A stretch of DNA of 64,000 bases from Xiphydria camelus (Eukaryota > Arthropoda > Insecta > Hymenoptera > Xiphydriidae): NCBI GenBank assembly GCA_963678675.1, contig OY783199.1, positions 193,501 to 257,500 on the forward strand. The letters run 5' to 3'. The notes below the pieces were generated by a model, which worked only from the letters and a program-made list of their open reading frames with translations, made no database searches and was not told the DNA's origin. Of this stretch, positions 47,971-60,208 are shown piece by piece. Position numbers and translations under genes: made by a program. How positions within the stretch are numbered: position 1 is the stretch's first letter; every line of letters begins with the position of its first letter.

Positions 47971-49369
47971 ATATTCTCCCGCTCTCACACTCGGCAGCAA
48001 TTTGCTGCGAACCGCGATATCGAATATTCGACGCGGCGTGTGCGTATCGCGCGTATGCATAATATTCGTATTGTGCGTCGCGAGAAACTCGCACACGCAC
48101 ACGAAATGCGGGAGAAAGAGAGCGACTCCTTCGAAATTGTCACCATACCGAAGCGTTAGTCAAATGCCACGCGCGTCTTTCGCGGTGTCACCCGAACGTC
48201 ACGTCGTCATCGACGTCGCGTCGAATCGAGGCGGATTCGACAGACCGCGCACCGCGAAGTGTGCCCGCGCGAACAAAGAATCAGCTCGTGTCTTTATCGC
48301 CAGTACATAATTGCGGCAAGCTCCCAGGAGACTGCAAGCTGCGCGCGAGCGCATCCAGTCATTAGACTCGTTAGCCGAGACGCACCGATTAATCATCAGC
48401 GACGCAGCGGTCGCCCTCGCGGAAACGCGAGACGCGCACCTCGTCGCCGCGCTATCGAATTCAACGCGGCGAAAAATAAAAGCGACGAGTTTCGCTCAAA
48501 ATGTAACGCTGCTCGCGCGCGCGCGCGCTCGAATTTATTCTCGTAGCGCGCGCCGTGACGCATCGCGCGGTTTTTTCGCAATGCGCGGCGCGCGTGTATT
48601 GCTTGCTTTGCGGCCAATGATCGAGTGCGCTGCGGAAAAAGCAGAGCGCGACATGGACCGCTTTGCGTGGATCGATTTTAGCGTCGATGCAGCTTCGTCA
48701 TTGTCTTCGTCTTCAAGGACGCTCAAAATTTTTTTTCCGTCTCTCACCGTTATTATTTTCCTTCTCGTCCTTTCTTCAGCATCCGCGTGTTTCTTCGGTA
48801 TTTCAATATTTACCTACGATTGTGACGTCTCGATAATAATTAATTACCCGCCTCGTTCGACCGGTCAAGAGCCCCGAGACACACCGCGCACGACTTTCGA
48901 TAAATTCAATTTGACCGCGACTCGAAGATCTCCAAAGGAGAAATTCCAATTCATCATCAATCGCGCGCGACCCAACCTCGTGGGTACGTCAGAAACGCCA
49001 ATCAAAATTGCCCCCGCGAGCCTCTTGCATCACCCGTTAATCGCCTCCGTAAATATTTTCCGATCCCGGCATCATTTCTTTCGCTCCCTATCTCCGACAG
49101 CCGCTCGCGTACCGCCGGCCCGTATCGCGCAGCGATACGATATTACACTCGATCGCGAGACGGTAATTACACGTTCGAGATGGTGGAATTTGCAACATTT
49201 CTCGCATGATCGGTTTCCCGCACCAGGTGCATATACGCGTGTAAATGTGGCTAGACACACGGCTTCCTGCGCGCGCGAGCTCTACAGTTCCGAGATACGT
49301 ATGCACTTATGAATACTTTCCCCGAAGCATGCGTCTTTCTCTCCCATGTGTATTATTTCTTCTTCCTTG

Positions 49370-49372
<3 letters not shown>

Positions 49373-49424
<52 letters not shown>
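49373..49424. repeat. CT microsatellite, about 52 bases
   Basis: Perfect (CT)n run. Confidence 0.95.
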
Positions 49425-49429
<5 letters not shown>

Positions 49430-49941
49430 GTTAGAGCATAAGTGAATAAACGCATCTTCTTCTTTTTCTTCTCAATCTTCAAGCGATCTTGCATCGATTT
49501 TCCGAGACACGCGAGTTTATAAAGTGTCTTACTTTCACGAATGAAATTCTGCTCCGAGAAATTTAGAGAACGGGGTTCTTATCGATTAAAAGAGTCTATG
49601 AAAGTGCAGCTCGGCCATCGAGGCGTTTGGCGTTTCGAAAGAGACGCATCGTCTGCCGATTCTTCGATCGACCGGGTATGGAGCGTAACGATTACCGCTG
49701 GTATACCAACCGGCCTATCCGGGATACCGAGGCTCCTCCGCGGCCGGGTTATCGGCTGACCCCTTCTGGGACTTACTCACAACTCCATTACGCGTGCATA
49801 CACGGCGCAATCTCTACGATGCATCATCCTTCGATCCGCCATGCGGTGGAAACGTGTCGCTGATGAATTGGCCGAACGCGCTACGTCGACAAATTGTACG
49901 CGCAAAACTTGATACGCGCGAATGAGTGGGATACAAATACG

Positions 49942-49942
<1 letters not shown>

Positions 49943-49998
<56 letters not shown>

Positions 49999-49999
49999 A
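49943..49999. repeat. GA microsatellite running into poly-G
   Basis: (GA)n of about 48 bases followed by nine G. Confidence 0.95.
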
Positions 50000-50370
50000 T
50001 TTACAACGTGTCGTTAAATTTGAACATTTGCATTAACGATTCTCCTATAGGTACATTAATTAGGAATCGTTTTATTTTCAGTTTTGACAAATTTGTCTCT
50101 TTTGTTCAATTCGAAACGAGAAGGTAATCTACAAGATACATCCAGAGAAAAGATCTAGTTGAATACGAGTCTAATAGAAAAATTCATTTAAGATGAATAG
50201 GAATTTATTCACACGGAACAAAAGTCTATTTGAATTAGATAGATGTTCCACTAGGTTCCTACTCGATTAAAACGATATGTGAAACATTTATTCAATTCAA
50301 ATAGACTTTTATTTGATGAGAATAAATGGCTATTTATCTCGAATAAATGTTTCCATTAGGTTCGTATTCG

Positions 50371-50575
50371 CACTGAGAAAAAATGGTAATATTCAATTAA
50401 ATCGGAGTTTACGGGTGGGGAATGCGCAATTGTTTGCTTCGGCTGATAAATTTAGTTATAGCGATTAACGGCAATTTGAAGTCAAGTCAAGTCAATTATC
50501 CGTCCAAATAATTAAATCTGCAATCCCTCGTTCGTAACTGCTGATTTAGTCAAATTGACTGCATTAAAAAAAAAA
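50371..50575. mobile_element. ACTGAGAAAAA-family element
   Basis: It starts CACTGAGAAAAAATGG; the interior TTTACGGGTGGGGAATGCGC and right-hand CAATCCCTCGTTCGTAAC parallel the copy at 4652-4880. The right terminus is worn. Confidence 0.5.
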
Positions 50576-51945
50576 ATAAAAATAAAAAATTTCTTATCAT
50601 CCCTGGATGTCGTTCCATAGATTGTCTCCATCCGACTGAAATATAAATACAAAAATCGAACATCTCAATTCTCGAAGACCAATTGCCAATGAAGGCATCT
50701 AGACTTATCGGCAAGGAAACGAGGTTGTCCACACTTCGCAGTCGGCGGCGAACAATTAGTTATGATAAGTCGTCAGAAATCTATATCTATATCGCCACGC
50801 GCCCTTGATCGAAACGCGAAAGAATCCGACGAAAGGAACTGGCTGTACGAGTCTCGGCTGAAAGACGCGCAAACAGAACTCCGTGCAGCGGCCGCTGCAT
50901 GTACCGCTGCAACTGCAGGGAATGCCAATACGATATCTCGATCGGGCAGAGACGGGAAGTCTGCTCGAGAGATGGAGTATTAATAGATAAAGCCACCTCA
51001 CCACCCCGACGTCATCATAATCCGCGTTTAGCCCACATAAAAGCGCATCTGCCGGTAGCACCGTGCAATGGATGGTGCTGTGGTGGTTCTCGCTTATAAG
51101 GGGATGTTCTTTATCGTACCATCGCAGTGGTTGGCGGTCGGAGAATTTTGGAAAGTCTGGTATCGTCGAAGAATTTCATTTATCGTGGAAATAAGTCAGG
51201 GGAAAATTAGAGCTTGTGAGGTAATTTCTAATACATTACTTTTGGACTTTCATTATTCATTTAATATCAATGTGGATATTATTAAAAGTGCACGAAGAAA
51301 TCGTCGCAGCTGAGCTGCATGTTTATTCGCATTCCGAGAGAGAGAGTGTGAGTACCTACTTTACGTCTAATTACTCAGTGGACTTAGTTATCAAATTTGG
51401 AAGAAAATCGACGGGGCTATTAACGTTACAATATCAGGTTACACAATAATGCATCACCCGAAGTGACGAATTTCTCGGTAAACATCGAATACCATCGCGT
51501 CTCCTAACAAGGCCGTTAATTACTTATCCAACTACTCTTTCGGATTAGGTTGCGTCGTGACTCACTCGTATAACGAGCCGATATAATCACGATCCTCTCT
51601 CTCTCTCTTCGGACGTCTGTGTGAGCAGGCCCATTCCCTGCGCAATGAAGCGACTCAATGATTCATTCGGTCACGCGTGACGTATAGCGAAAGCACCGAG
51701 GAAAATCGTAAACACCCCTAAAATGGGACAAAATCTGGAAGCGACTCAAAGCAGCTGCGCGGAGTCGTACGTACGAGGTTTCAGCAAGAGCATATGATTT
51801 ATCGCGAGGAAGTTTTATTTCCTTTTTTTATCGTCGATCAATCAAAGACTTACGTCTCGTATGACTTTACGTGCAGTCGTCCTTAGCTGCGGCGGATGGG
51901 CTACGTTCGGAAGCGTGCGCAAGTTACGTAAATCATGCAGAAGAA

Positions 51946-51982
<37 letters not shown>

Positions 51983-52017
51983 TTCCTTATAAAGATTTAA
52001 TTGAGGAGATCGAATGG

Positions 52018-52200
52018 GGTAATTTGAAATGTTACTTGATTATCTCGTTATCTGTGGACTTTTTGCCTATATTCGTGTAATCCTTTTTTATTGATCGAAA
52101 AGTGATCTTCAAAAAAAGTATTATACCAATTTAGAGTTGAAATGTACACAGATAATGAGATAATAGCGATCGAAGTTCATCGAAGAACAATACTAAGTAC
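52018..52200. mobile_element. Hairpin-family MITE copy
   Basis: The arms CTTGATTATCTCGTTATCTG and CAGATAATGAGATAATAGCG pair around TTTTTTATTGATCG and CTTCAAAAAAAGTATTATAC. Confidence 0.7.
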
Positions 52201-53109
52201 TTTATATTTAATCGATCCTCCATACTCGTAGTACGCGATCAGCCGAAATAATTTTCACATTTCAAGCGTAAAGTCAGAAAGCCATTTTTACCGCAGGTCG
52301 ATTTTTCGTTATCCAAAGCCTTTCAGACCGGGTGCCGGCCGCGGATATACGGCGACTTTTTCCACGTCCATCGAGCTCACGCCTTTCGTTTCGCCGACCG
52401 GGAAAACGGACGGATAAAAATCCGCACGCAACTTTCTTACTATCGTATCGCGTCGATGACATAACGCACCTGCGACGCCGTGCGGCTTCGGCGTTTTGCG
52501 TCGCTCGGTAAATCGGTCGACAAACATTTGTCTTCGTAATGGCAGCTGTCACGAACTCTCGAATGAAGCGCGCGAGCGCGAACAAAACGCGCAACTCACT
52601 TTTGAAAAATGCTAGCTCCCTCTCTCTCTTGCTACCGCGTCGAAACGCGGCTCGGGTTCCTCTCAATTTATTCCTTCGTTGTCTCGCTCGCGACTTCCGT
52701 CCTTCTCCCTCGCTCCATTCATCCTCATCTCCGCGCCTCCTTCAGTTATGAAAAGCGAGCCGCGCGCCGCGCGGATTTATGATAATCCGTGGAAACGCGC
52801 GCGCGCGCGCGACTCGGCAGAAGAGGCCGTGGCTAATGGCGAGGGAATCGATCAGTCGAAGTCGCTCGTCCTTCATTTCGCTCCCGGTAATGAATAGGCG
52901 CGCTCCCGGTCATTTCACACGGCATTTCGACATTGCGTTATCGTATAGCTTCGCGGCGACCCGTCGCGGTCGGCGTCGTCGCGTGTAGCAGGCGGCGCGA
53001 GAATGTCCTGCGGAGACTTCTCACTCCAGGATTTGTCGAGGAGCTTCGATCGCGACGGCGAATCGTACCGATCGATCTTGTTCTTATTACCGCAGGGAGT
53101 AATAAACAA

Positions 53110-53545
53110 AGGTTGAAATAAAAAATAAAGTTCTCCAAAGATGTAGGTAGGTAATTGAAATTATTTGGAACTCGAACCAACTTTAGCCTCTGACGTATCT
53201 CGGTTTTCGTCGTCATCTCAAAAGAGTTACTTCCCCCCAAAGATGAGGAACACTTCGCAGTGCTCCCTGATAGGCAACCAAGGGGATGGATTCTCTCGCA
53301 AACATGTTCACCCCAAAATCGGCCATTTTGTTTTTATTACCGAAATAAAATTCTCCAAAAAGCTGGAACTGGAATTATTTGAGACTCGAAGCAATTTTAG
53401 CCTCCGGCGTATCTCGGTTTTGTCATCACAGCAGAAGTTACTTCCCCCACAGATAACGAACACTTCGCAGCGTTTCCTCATATTAGGAAACCAGGGGGGT
53501 GGATTCCCTCGCAAATATTTACACCCCACAATCAGGCGTTCCTCA
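53110..53545. repeat. Tandem duplication, unit about 212 bp
   Basis: TTATTTG, CCTC.G.CGTATCTCGG and GAACACTTCGCAG recur with offsets of 210-214 bases (for example 53161/53375 and 53187/53401). Two diverged copies are visible. No conserved frame is shared by both. Confidence 0.65.
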
Positions 53546-54002
53546 AACCGGAGAAATTCGTCGCAGTTCCGCAACGGTACTCGGCTATTTTCTATTACGA
53601 ATTCGGTGCCACCCCTCTCTCCTCTCCTCCGACCTCGTTGTCGAAGACAACTATACGACGACGATGAGTCCAACTGTTTATTCTTATACGAGGATAACTG
53701 AAAAATATTGACCGTGTGTGTTGGCGTGTTCCGACTGTTCGGTTTGTTTTTCGGCCTATAGTCGGTAAATACGTCGGATAATTACTTTCGTCCGAGCGCG
53801 CGCCGGCATACTATAAGCTATCGGAAACAAAACCGCGCTCCTTTGCGACCGTCTCGCTGTTGACGAACGGTCGGATCGTTAGAAGCAAATGTTGACGGGG
53901 CCCGCGCGACTACCACGATGGACAGTTCGTGCTGCGACAGCACGGGCTTTTCTCGTTTTTGGAAACTACAAAAATGTCTATTAAACTTAATATACCTAAT
54001 CG

Positions 54003-54262
54003 TATACCGCATGAGGCTAAACTTACTCGCCAGGAAAGGAAACTTCAATCACTATTATCTCATTACCTGTGAGCTTTTGGCTGTGTGTGTGTGTGTGTGT
54101 GTGTGTGTGATACTTGTGTAATACTTTTTTGAAGATTACTTTTCAATCTATAATACAATAAAGTCTAAATATCGATATATATAGGCCAAAAGTTGATAAA
54201 TAATGAGACATTAGCGATTGAAGTTTCTTTCCTGGCGAGTGAGTTTAGCCTTACATGGTATA
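54003..54262. mobile_element. Long-form hairpin-family MITE
   Basis: TATACCGCATGAGGCTAAAC pairs with GTTTAGCCTTACATGGTATA, extending into CTCGCCAGGAAAG/CTTTCCTGGCGAG. This is the best intact example of the form disrupted at 3002-3692. A GT microsatellite lies inside. Confidence 0.8.
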
Positions 54263-55911
54263 GAGGTTTTTCGTTTAAATTAAATTCAATATACGATTAT
54301 GAAATATTAATATTATTAACATAGGTACTCCGTTATAGCATTTGTATTCAACTTAATATAATTGTATGGAAATTCGACAATTATTTAATACAAATTTCGT
54401 AATTACATGTATTGAAGAAAGGCTTCCCTTAAAAAAAAAAGACAAAAATACGAATTTTTTCTTACAGTGTAGTCTCGAGGTTTTTACTCGCGTGATAACG
54501 ACACGATGAGAGTGATATGCTGCCGCGTTTTTCGGCAAGGGTAAATCGGGGTTTTCGAGTCTAACGCATCGATGATTTTCCTTTTTGTGAAAAGATTCGC
54601 CGAGGATTTTCTCACACCGAGTGTGAGCTTCATCAACATCTCTGTAGAATTCAACCGCTAATTGCCAAAGGCCACCAAAGATTCATCATTTCCTAATCCG
54701 CTTTTCTTTATTTTCGTATAGAATAATAGACATCGGTTCGTCTCTATTTCATTTTTCGAGAAATACACCATCGTACAAAGAGCGAAGCCAAGAGGCGCCA
54801 TCAACTCGAACCATTTTCCACCCGGCGAGGAGGTTAATAATCGTCCGCTGATTGCTCTTTTTTTTTCCTCGAAGGACACGGTAACTAAAATCGCGTGTCA
54901 CCGTGTCGCCTTTACTTACGCAATCGTACGGCGGGACACGCACTCTCGTTACGAATTTACATAATCACGCGTACGCCTCGCGCACTGCTGCAGTCTTCCG
55001 GTCGCGATCGCCCGGAGCATTCGGCGATGTCTCGCGGAATTTATTTTCGAGGAGTATGGAGGATAGAGAAAGGGAAAGTATCGAGTCGTTGTACCTACCT
55101 ACGCGATAAACGGTTCTTCGACGAGAGCAACCGGCGCGCGTGATCGTGAAAACAAACAAACAAACACGAAGAATATCGAGCAACGCGTGTATACAAACGC
55201 GTACTCCCCGCGTGATCTTTGATCGGGGAGATGGGGCTATTTTCATCCAGGCTTACTCGTAACTGCCACCCACGGGTGGTCGCACGCGCTGACGTCTCGT
55301 CCGATGTTTCTGCGTCCGCAGAAAAGTCTATACGCTCTCGCGAACTCGCGTTGAGGTGGGTATCAGGGGGGAAATTAAATGGTAACGATATATTACTGCA
55401 CCAGAATAACAGGTTGGTGACAGCTTCTGTAACATTGTATTGAATAATTTGCAGAAGAGTAATCATCGTTATTACAAATTGGTGACAGCTTCGACAATAT
55501 TGTATTGAATAATCTGCAGAACAATAATCATCGTTATTACAAATTTTTCACAGCTTCGATAATATTGCATCGAATAATCTGCAGAACAGTAATCATCGCT
55601 ATTCGAACGGTCATCATTACTGTGCTGCTGCACATTATTCAACACAATATTGTTGAAGCGGTTACACAGAAAAAAACGAAACCACCAATTTGAATTGTTT
55701 CATTCAGTAACGCTGAGACTCGAACTAATTTTCAAGAATTTGTACAGAGGACGAATTTTTATTTACATTGTTTACAACTGTATCTGAGTTACTATTCTGG
55801 CGTAGTCTACTGTTCAATTTGATTCTACTATTTATTTATATTACCATTCAATTTTCCCCGTGTACTTATATCGTGATAAAAAAAATGCGGAAACATACAA
55901 ATTTCACTTAC

Positions 55912-56005
55912 CCTCGACCGACGAAGACCGCGCGGTGGCGTGCCCTTTTTTTACGATCACGCTCTCCTTCGCCGCAGCCGACTCCTGTGCCTCCTGGCCC
56001 TCCAT
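55912..56005 (-). CDS. Hnf4: Candidate Hnf4 alternative first coding exon (distal promoter)
   Basis: On the minus strand an ATG at 56005-56003 opens 31 codons (MEGQEAQESAAAKES...RSSSVE) and ends in phase 1 at a consensus donor G|GTAAGTG (exon end 55912). Joined to the zinc-finger exon at 22083 it also gives Asp and an open frame, for an isoform of about 476 aa. The encoded segment is Ala/Glu/Ser-rich and looks disordered, as expected for the receptor A/B region. It could instead be the first exon of another minus-strand gene, but I see no other minus-strand exon between it and 22.1 kb. Confidence 0.55.
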
Positions 56006-56237
56006 TTCGTGATCACCTCCCGCGGCTTCCGCTGGGCACCATCGATTTCCGGTCACACGCGCGAGCCGGGGTGCGCGGAACGCGATTTCGCGCGGCACGA
56101 TCGCACGCTTCGCTCGAGCGGCGGGGATGCCGCGCCGCCCCGTGGACCGGACGCGACGGAGACGACGGACCTACACGGCGAACGCGGTGCGGTTTTCGCG
56201 ACGGGAGCGCGGAAATGTTCCATCGAATGTCGTCGCA
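56006..56237 (-). other. Probable 5' UTR part of the distal Hnf4 exon
   Basis: A pyrimidine-rich acceptor (minus strand, CTTTTTCTCTTTCAG) ends at 56238, so the exon probably runs from 56237 into the ATG at 56005. An upstream ATG (MEHFRAP) opens a short frame that ends at 56053, before the main start, which may act as a uORF. Confidence 0.4.
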
Positions 56238-56993
56238 CTGAAAGAGAAAAAGGGGAAGGACGTCGTACCGGGGCGCGCGTCTCTGTACACAATCGGTGGT
56301 TCCTGCTGCAGGTGATGGCACCGACGATAGCGCAAAAAACGGTTGCGACGATCCCCGACATTCGCGGCTAATCGTTGTTAAGGAGGTTCTATCGATGGTA
56401 GAATTGACAGAGCGATTTTGATTAAATTCGATAAATCGATGGATGTGAGTGTTAAGGTCCTCCGATTAAATTTTCGTGACGTATGATAAATATAAAATAA
56501 ATAAATAAATATATATATATATATCCTTAAGAGAGAGAGAGAGAGAGAGAGAGAAGAGGAGTTCAAAAAATACCCCTAGAGTAATAGCGCGCGATACGCG
56601 AGCGCGCGCCGCGCTTCCTCCCCACGTTTCTCTTCTCACGTGAGAAAAGCGTGTTGATAAATCGTCTCGCATTCGCCGCGCGATTGCAAGTCGCTTCCGA
56701 GTTCGCTTTGTTCCCTCTTTCGCAACAATGGCGCTCGCGTTTTGCCGCAAAGAAATAAAAATCGCGATGTGTGTGGGCGATACGCACACGCCCGCGCGTT
56801 CCCCGCCGCTCGGCTCGTATCGTAGGTGGCGCGCTGAGCGTCGATAGTCGGAGGAGGACGAGCCAAACGCGCCGCGATCGTCACCCGCCGGCGTCTCCGA
56901 CTCGCTCCGCGCGCGCGCACTCTTTCTCCGCACTCCTTCCCGGTCGGCCGCCGCGGCGGCACCGCCCGAACGAGGCCACCGGCAGACACTCAC

Positions 56994-57500
56994 CGCACGT
57001 CGCTCTCCTCTCTTCCCGTCGTCCGATACCGGAACCAGCGCGCGCTCTCGCACACCCGCTCCTTCCGCTCCCAAAAGAAGTGCCCGCGCAACTTCGTACG
57101 ACACACAGCCGCCGTGAGACGCGCACGCACTCGCAGCGCTCAAAGTCCGAGCTCGAGGAAAGCGTTCGCTCTACTGGTGCGGGCGATAGTTTTGTCGTAT
57201 TACCGCGGCAGATACCGCGGAGACGAGTGTGGGGACGCGACATCGAACGTACACGCGCGCGCGGCGCTTCAGCGACACACACGCGATCCGTTCGCGCGCC
57301 GGGCCGGGGGTCGCCGCGTCGCTCGCTTATGCTCGATCGTGCGCGCCCGCGTGTGTTACGTTAAATATACGGACGCCCGCGTGGAAACTCCGTCTCTCTT
57401 TCCATGCTGTCGTTTACCGCATTCGCGAAAGCCAGCGGAATTGGATTGGGGGCCCGTCGTTCAAAACTGGTCGCTCCTTTTCGAACGTGGGACACGCTAT
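56994..57500 (-). promoter_or_regulatory. CpG-rich probable distal Hnf4 promoter and noncoding first exon
   Basis: This is the most CpG-dense part of the window. A consensus donor on the minus strand (GCG|GTGAGTGT) falls at 56994/56993 and pairs well with the acceptor at 56238, suggesting a noncoding exon ending at 56994. The transcription start and upstream limit are not determinable from sequence. Long frames on both strands here are composition artefacts. Confidence 0.35.
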
Positions 57501-57591
57501 GTCGGTTGTTCCGCTCGCGAGCCTGGGATGTAGCGTACGCGCGGGATACCGCGGTCACACACACACACACACACACAAGACGTATAGCTGT

Positions 57592-57760
57592 ATATCGATA
57601 CCTTACTTTGAAAACCTCGCAAGTGCAATTCTTGACAAAAATGCCATTTATAGCTTACTGTGTGTGTTCAGATTTTAAATCTTAACGCACGCAGTAAGCT
57701 ATAAATGGCATTTTTGTCAAAAATTGCACTTACGAGGTTTTCTAAGTAAGGTATCGATAT
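57592..57760. repeat. Long inverted repeat, 69-base arms
   Basis: 57592-57660 and 57692-57760 are complementary with about three mismatches (ATATCGATACCTTACTT at the ends), separated by a 31-base loop. No coding frame. Confidence 0.85.
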
Positions 57761-57966
57761 TAATAATGACGTCGGTGATTGGAGACCATCATGTAAAAAG
57801 GTACTAAGTGCCAAAAATATGAAAAAGTTATTCAAGAAAAACGTCATAATAGATTACTTAAAAAAAGAAACTCATTATGAGTACTGAAATTTTACACGGA
57901 AAAAAATTAATCGTAGCATTTTTACAACGTTTGTGATAAATTTCGGAACAAGGCTAATTTATTGTT

Positions 57967-58190
57967 ACACTGAGAAAAAAATTTGCATCTTCTGAATAAA
58001 TATATTTTTAGATAGTCCTGAGAGTACATTTATTCGATTCGAATGAATACCAATTTGATCCAAAATAATATTCAATTAAATCAATAATATGTATATGCAT
58101 CCAATTGATATTCATTCTATTTGAATAAATGTGCTCTTAGGACTATTCAGAAACACGCTTAATTGACTCGAGTAATTAGTTTTCCATGTG
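57967..58190. mobile_element. ACTGAGAAAAA-family element
   Basis: It starts ACACTGAGAAAAAAATTTGC. Arms TAGTCCTGAGAGTACATTTA and AAATGTGCTCTTAGGACTA are complementary, as are the GAATGAATACCAATTTG and CCAATTGATATTCATTC parts. Confidence 0.6.
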
Positions 58191-59752
58191 CGATAACCAC
58201 AATTTTAGTTCAAATTGTAGTAAAACTTGTAGAAGCTACAAGCGTTGCTATAATTTTTATTAAAATTGTAGTTACCGTAGCGATAAATTGGCCTTGGCTT
58301 GAAATTTATCGCAAACTTTTTAAATGCTATAATTAATTTTGTTCTGTGTAGATTTTTAGTACTTATTATCCTTCTATATATTCCAAGAAGACGAAGAATA
58401 ATTAGAGCGACAATCCTACCACGTTTCTCAAGGGAGACGATTGACGATCGCTCGCTTCGCCGTTCGATAAAACGGCATCGATACGAATACAAGAAACACG
58501 CGAGCGCGAAACCGTTAGGATTGATGCGAGTGCATCTACGTAAGATGCGCTGCGCAAAACTCTACGCTTATACAGACGCACGATACTATAAAACGTGCGA
58601 TCGTCGGACGGATGCAATTGACGCGGGTCACATGCAAGGGTTGGCGGCGAGGCACGAGAATGCATACGCGATTGTAGGCTGAAATACATGTATACATAAT
58701 ATAGAGAGAGAGAGAAATCGATTTATTATGGCCTAGGGCTCCTGGCCCTCGGCGGCCGGCCACACGAGCGCAAGTCGCACTCTTGCACACAGGCATCCAT
58801 AAATAATGCGGATTAAAAAGAATCATAGAATACGAGAAGAAGTAATGCGTAAAGCAAAATTAAACCAAGGCGCACTCTTGCATACATCCACACATCATAC
58901 CGGTAAAAAGAAAATCATAGAACGCAAGAAGAATTAATGCATAAAGAAAAATAAAAGCTAGATATAACTAAGCTAAAGAATAAAAATAAATAAACCAAAA
59001 AAATATGAAAATGGAGACAAAAGCCGTCAAAAATAATATGAAATCCCGATAAAAAAATAAGCAAGATAAAGCGATTTGAATAGGATGGACGTAGAATATT
59101 GAGGACTGAATCGTCATCGAATCATGAGTTCTTCGAACCAATTCCAAGCGCGACGGCGCGTGTTCTAAGATGCAGTCGTGTCGTTACCCAGTTGCAAAAG
59201 TCAGTCAGAAAATTCGGGGATCGCCGAGTGCGCGCGCGAGGCGGCGGCGACGACGCGGACGTCAGCTCGTTACCGATCAGGGGACGCGAGAATGCATTAT
59301 TTGCTCGCGCGCGCGCGCGCGGCTACCTATCTGGAGTATCGCATACATTATATCGGAAAGTTCGATGGAAAGAGGGGCGACTTCCTTTGCTCCCCTCTCT
59401 CCCTCCGATATTCAAGCGTTCCCCTCTTCGACGACAAGCGATGTCGATAACTTATTCTTATCGCCTTGAGAGTAAGACTCGCTCGTACATATTGCTTACA
59501 CTCGACCGAGGGAGAGGGAGGAGGAGTTCCGAATCGCGCAGAGAACCTTGGATAAATTCGGCGTTGCGTATATCGGTCGACCGCCTTTGACATTGTTGAT
59601 GGTGACTTTTTGGTCGCATTCGGAATGATTGCAATTGCATTCGGGTGCTTTTCAAGCGAAGGTGGAATAACATATAAAGTGCGTATCGAAAAGGATGCAT
59701 ACGTCGGTAATGAGGAACTTCGTCTATCACGGAAAAAAGAATTTTGTACATT

Positions 59753-59982
59753 AAGAGAAATAGTCAGGTCAAAATGACAAAACGAATCTAGCTAAAAGCG
59801 TATAGTTAATTTGATCAAAATACTAGTCAGTCGAACCAAATATTTAGTTATTCTCCAACCAAACGTTTAGCTATTCTAACCAAAAATTGCCCAGTTTAAC
59901 CAAACAGATGGTGAATGCATGTTTCATCAAACGGTTTGGTCGTCGTCTCCAGGATTGACCACGATATTTTTCTTAGCACACA
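59753..59982. mobile_element. ACTGAGAAAA-family element, worn ends
   Basis: The left TAAGAGAAATAGTCAGGTC and right TTTTTCTTAGCAC resemble the family ends. The interior AACCAAATATTTAGTTATTC and CGGTTTGGTCGTCGTCTCC match the copy at 44201-44382. Confidence 0.5.
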
Positions 59983-60033
59983 AACTACTCAATAAATGGA
60001 GTAATTAGTGATATTTTGCATAGCAGAAGTTGT

Positions 60034-60208
60034 CCTCGGGAGCGACATAGCGACAGAGAGTACCGTTTTATTGCAACTCATATAGGTACTCGTATGCAAT
60101 ACATCAGTGGTATTGATATAATATATCAATACCACTGATGTATTGCATACGAGTACCTATATGAGTTGCAATAAAACGGTACTCTCTGTCGCTATGTCGC
60201 TCCCGAGG
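60034..60208. repeat. Perfect palindrome, 87-base arms with a 1-base spacer
   Basis: 60034-60120 is the exact reverse complement of 60122-60208 (ends CCTCGGGAGCGACATAGCG; centre GATATAATATATC). No mismatch was found on reading through both arms. It carries no coding frame. Confidence 0.9.

Larger units (their letters stand above)
44600..55911 (-). other. Presumed Hnf4 first intron (distal isoform)
   Basis: There is no recognisable coding exon. The stretch contains a 24-base G run, several GA/CT microsatellites, two long hairpin-family copies and one standard copy, two ACTGAGAAAA-type elements and a 212-bp tandem duplication. CpG-rich stretches at 48.2-49.3 kb give long chance frames. Confidence 0.45.

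Noticed and set aside
48311..49312. 333-codon plus-strand frame with a hydrophobic segment
   Set aside because: The start is inside CpG-rich sequence full of ARARAR-type codons, no family features or splice context were seen, and overlapping frames on the other strand are also open. Composition explains it.
56466..57143. 225-codon minus-strand frame
   Set aside because: It reads through the GA and AT microsatellites (SLSLSLS, IYIYIY) and CpG-rich DNA. The region is better explained as promoter and leader.
56771..57533. 197- and 139-codon plus-strand frames
   Set aside because: They overlap each other and the minus frame in the most CpG-rich stretch, with Arg-rich composition only.
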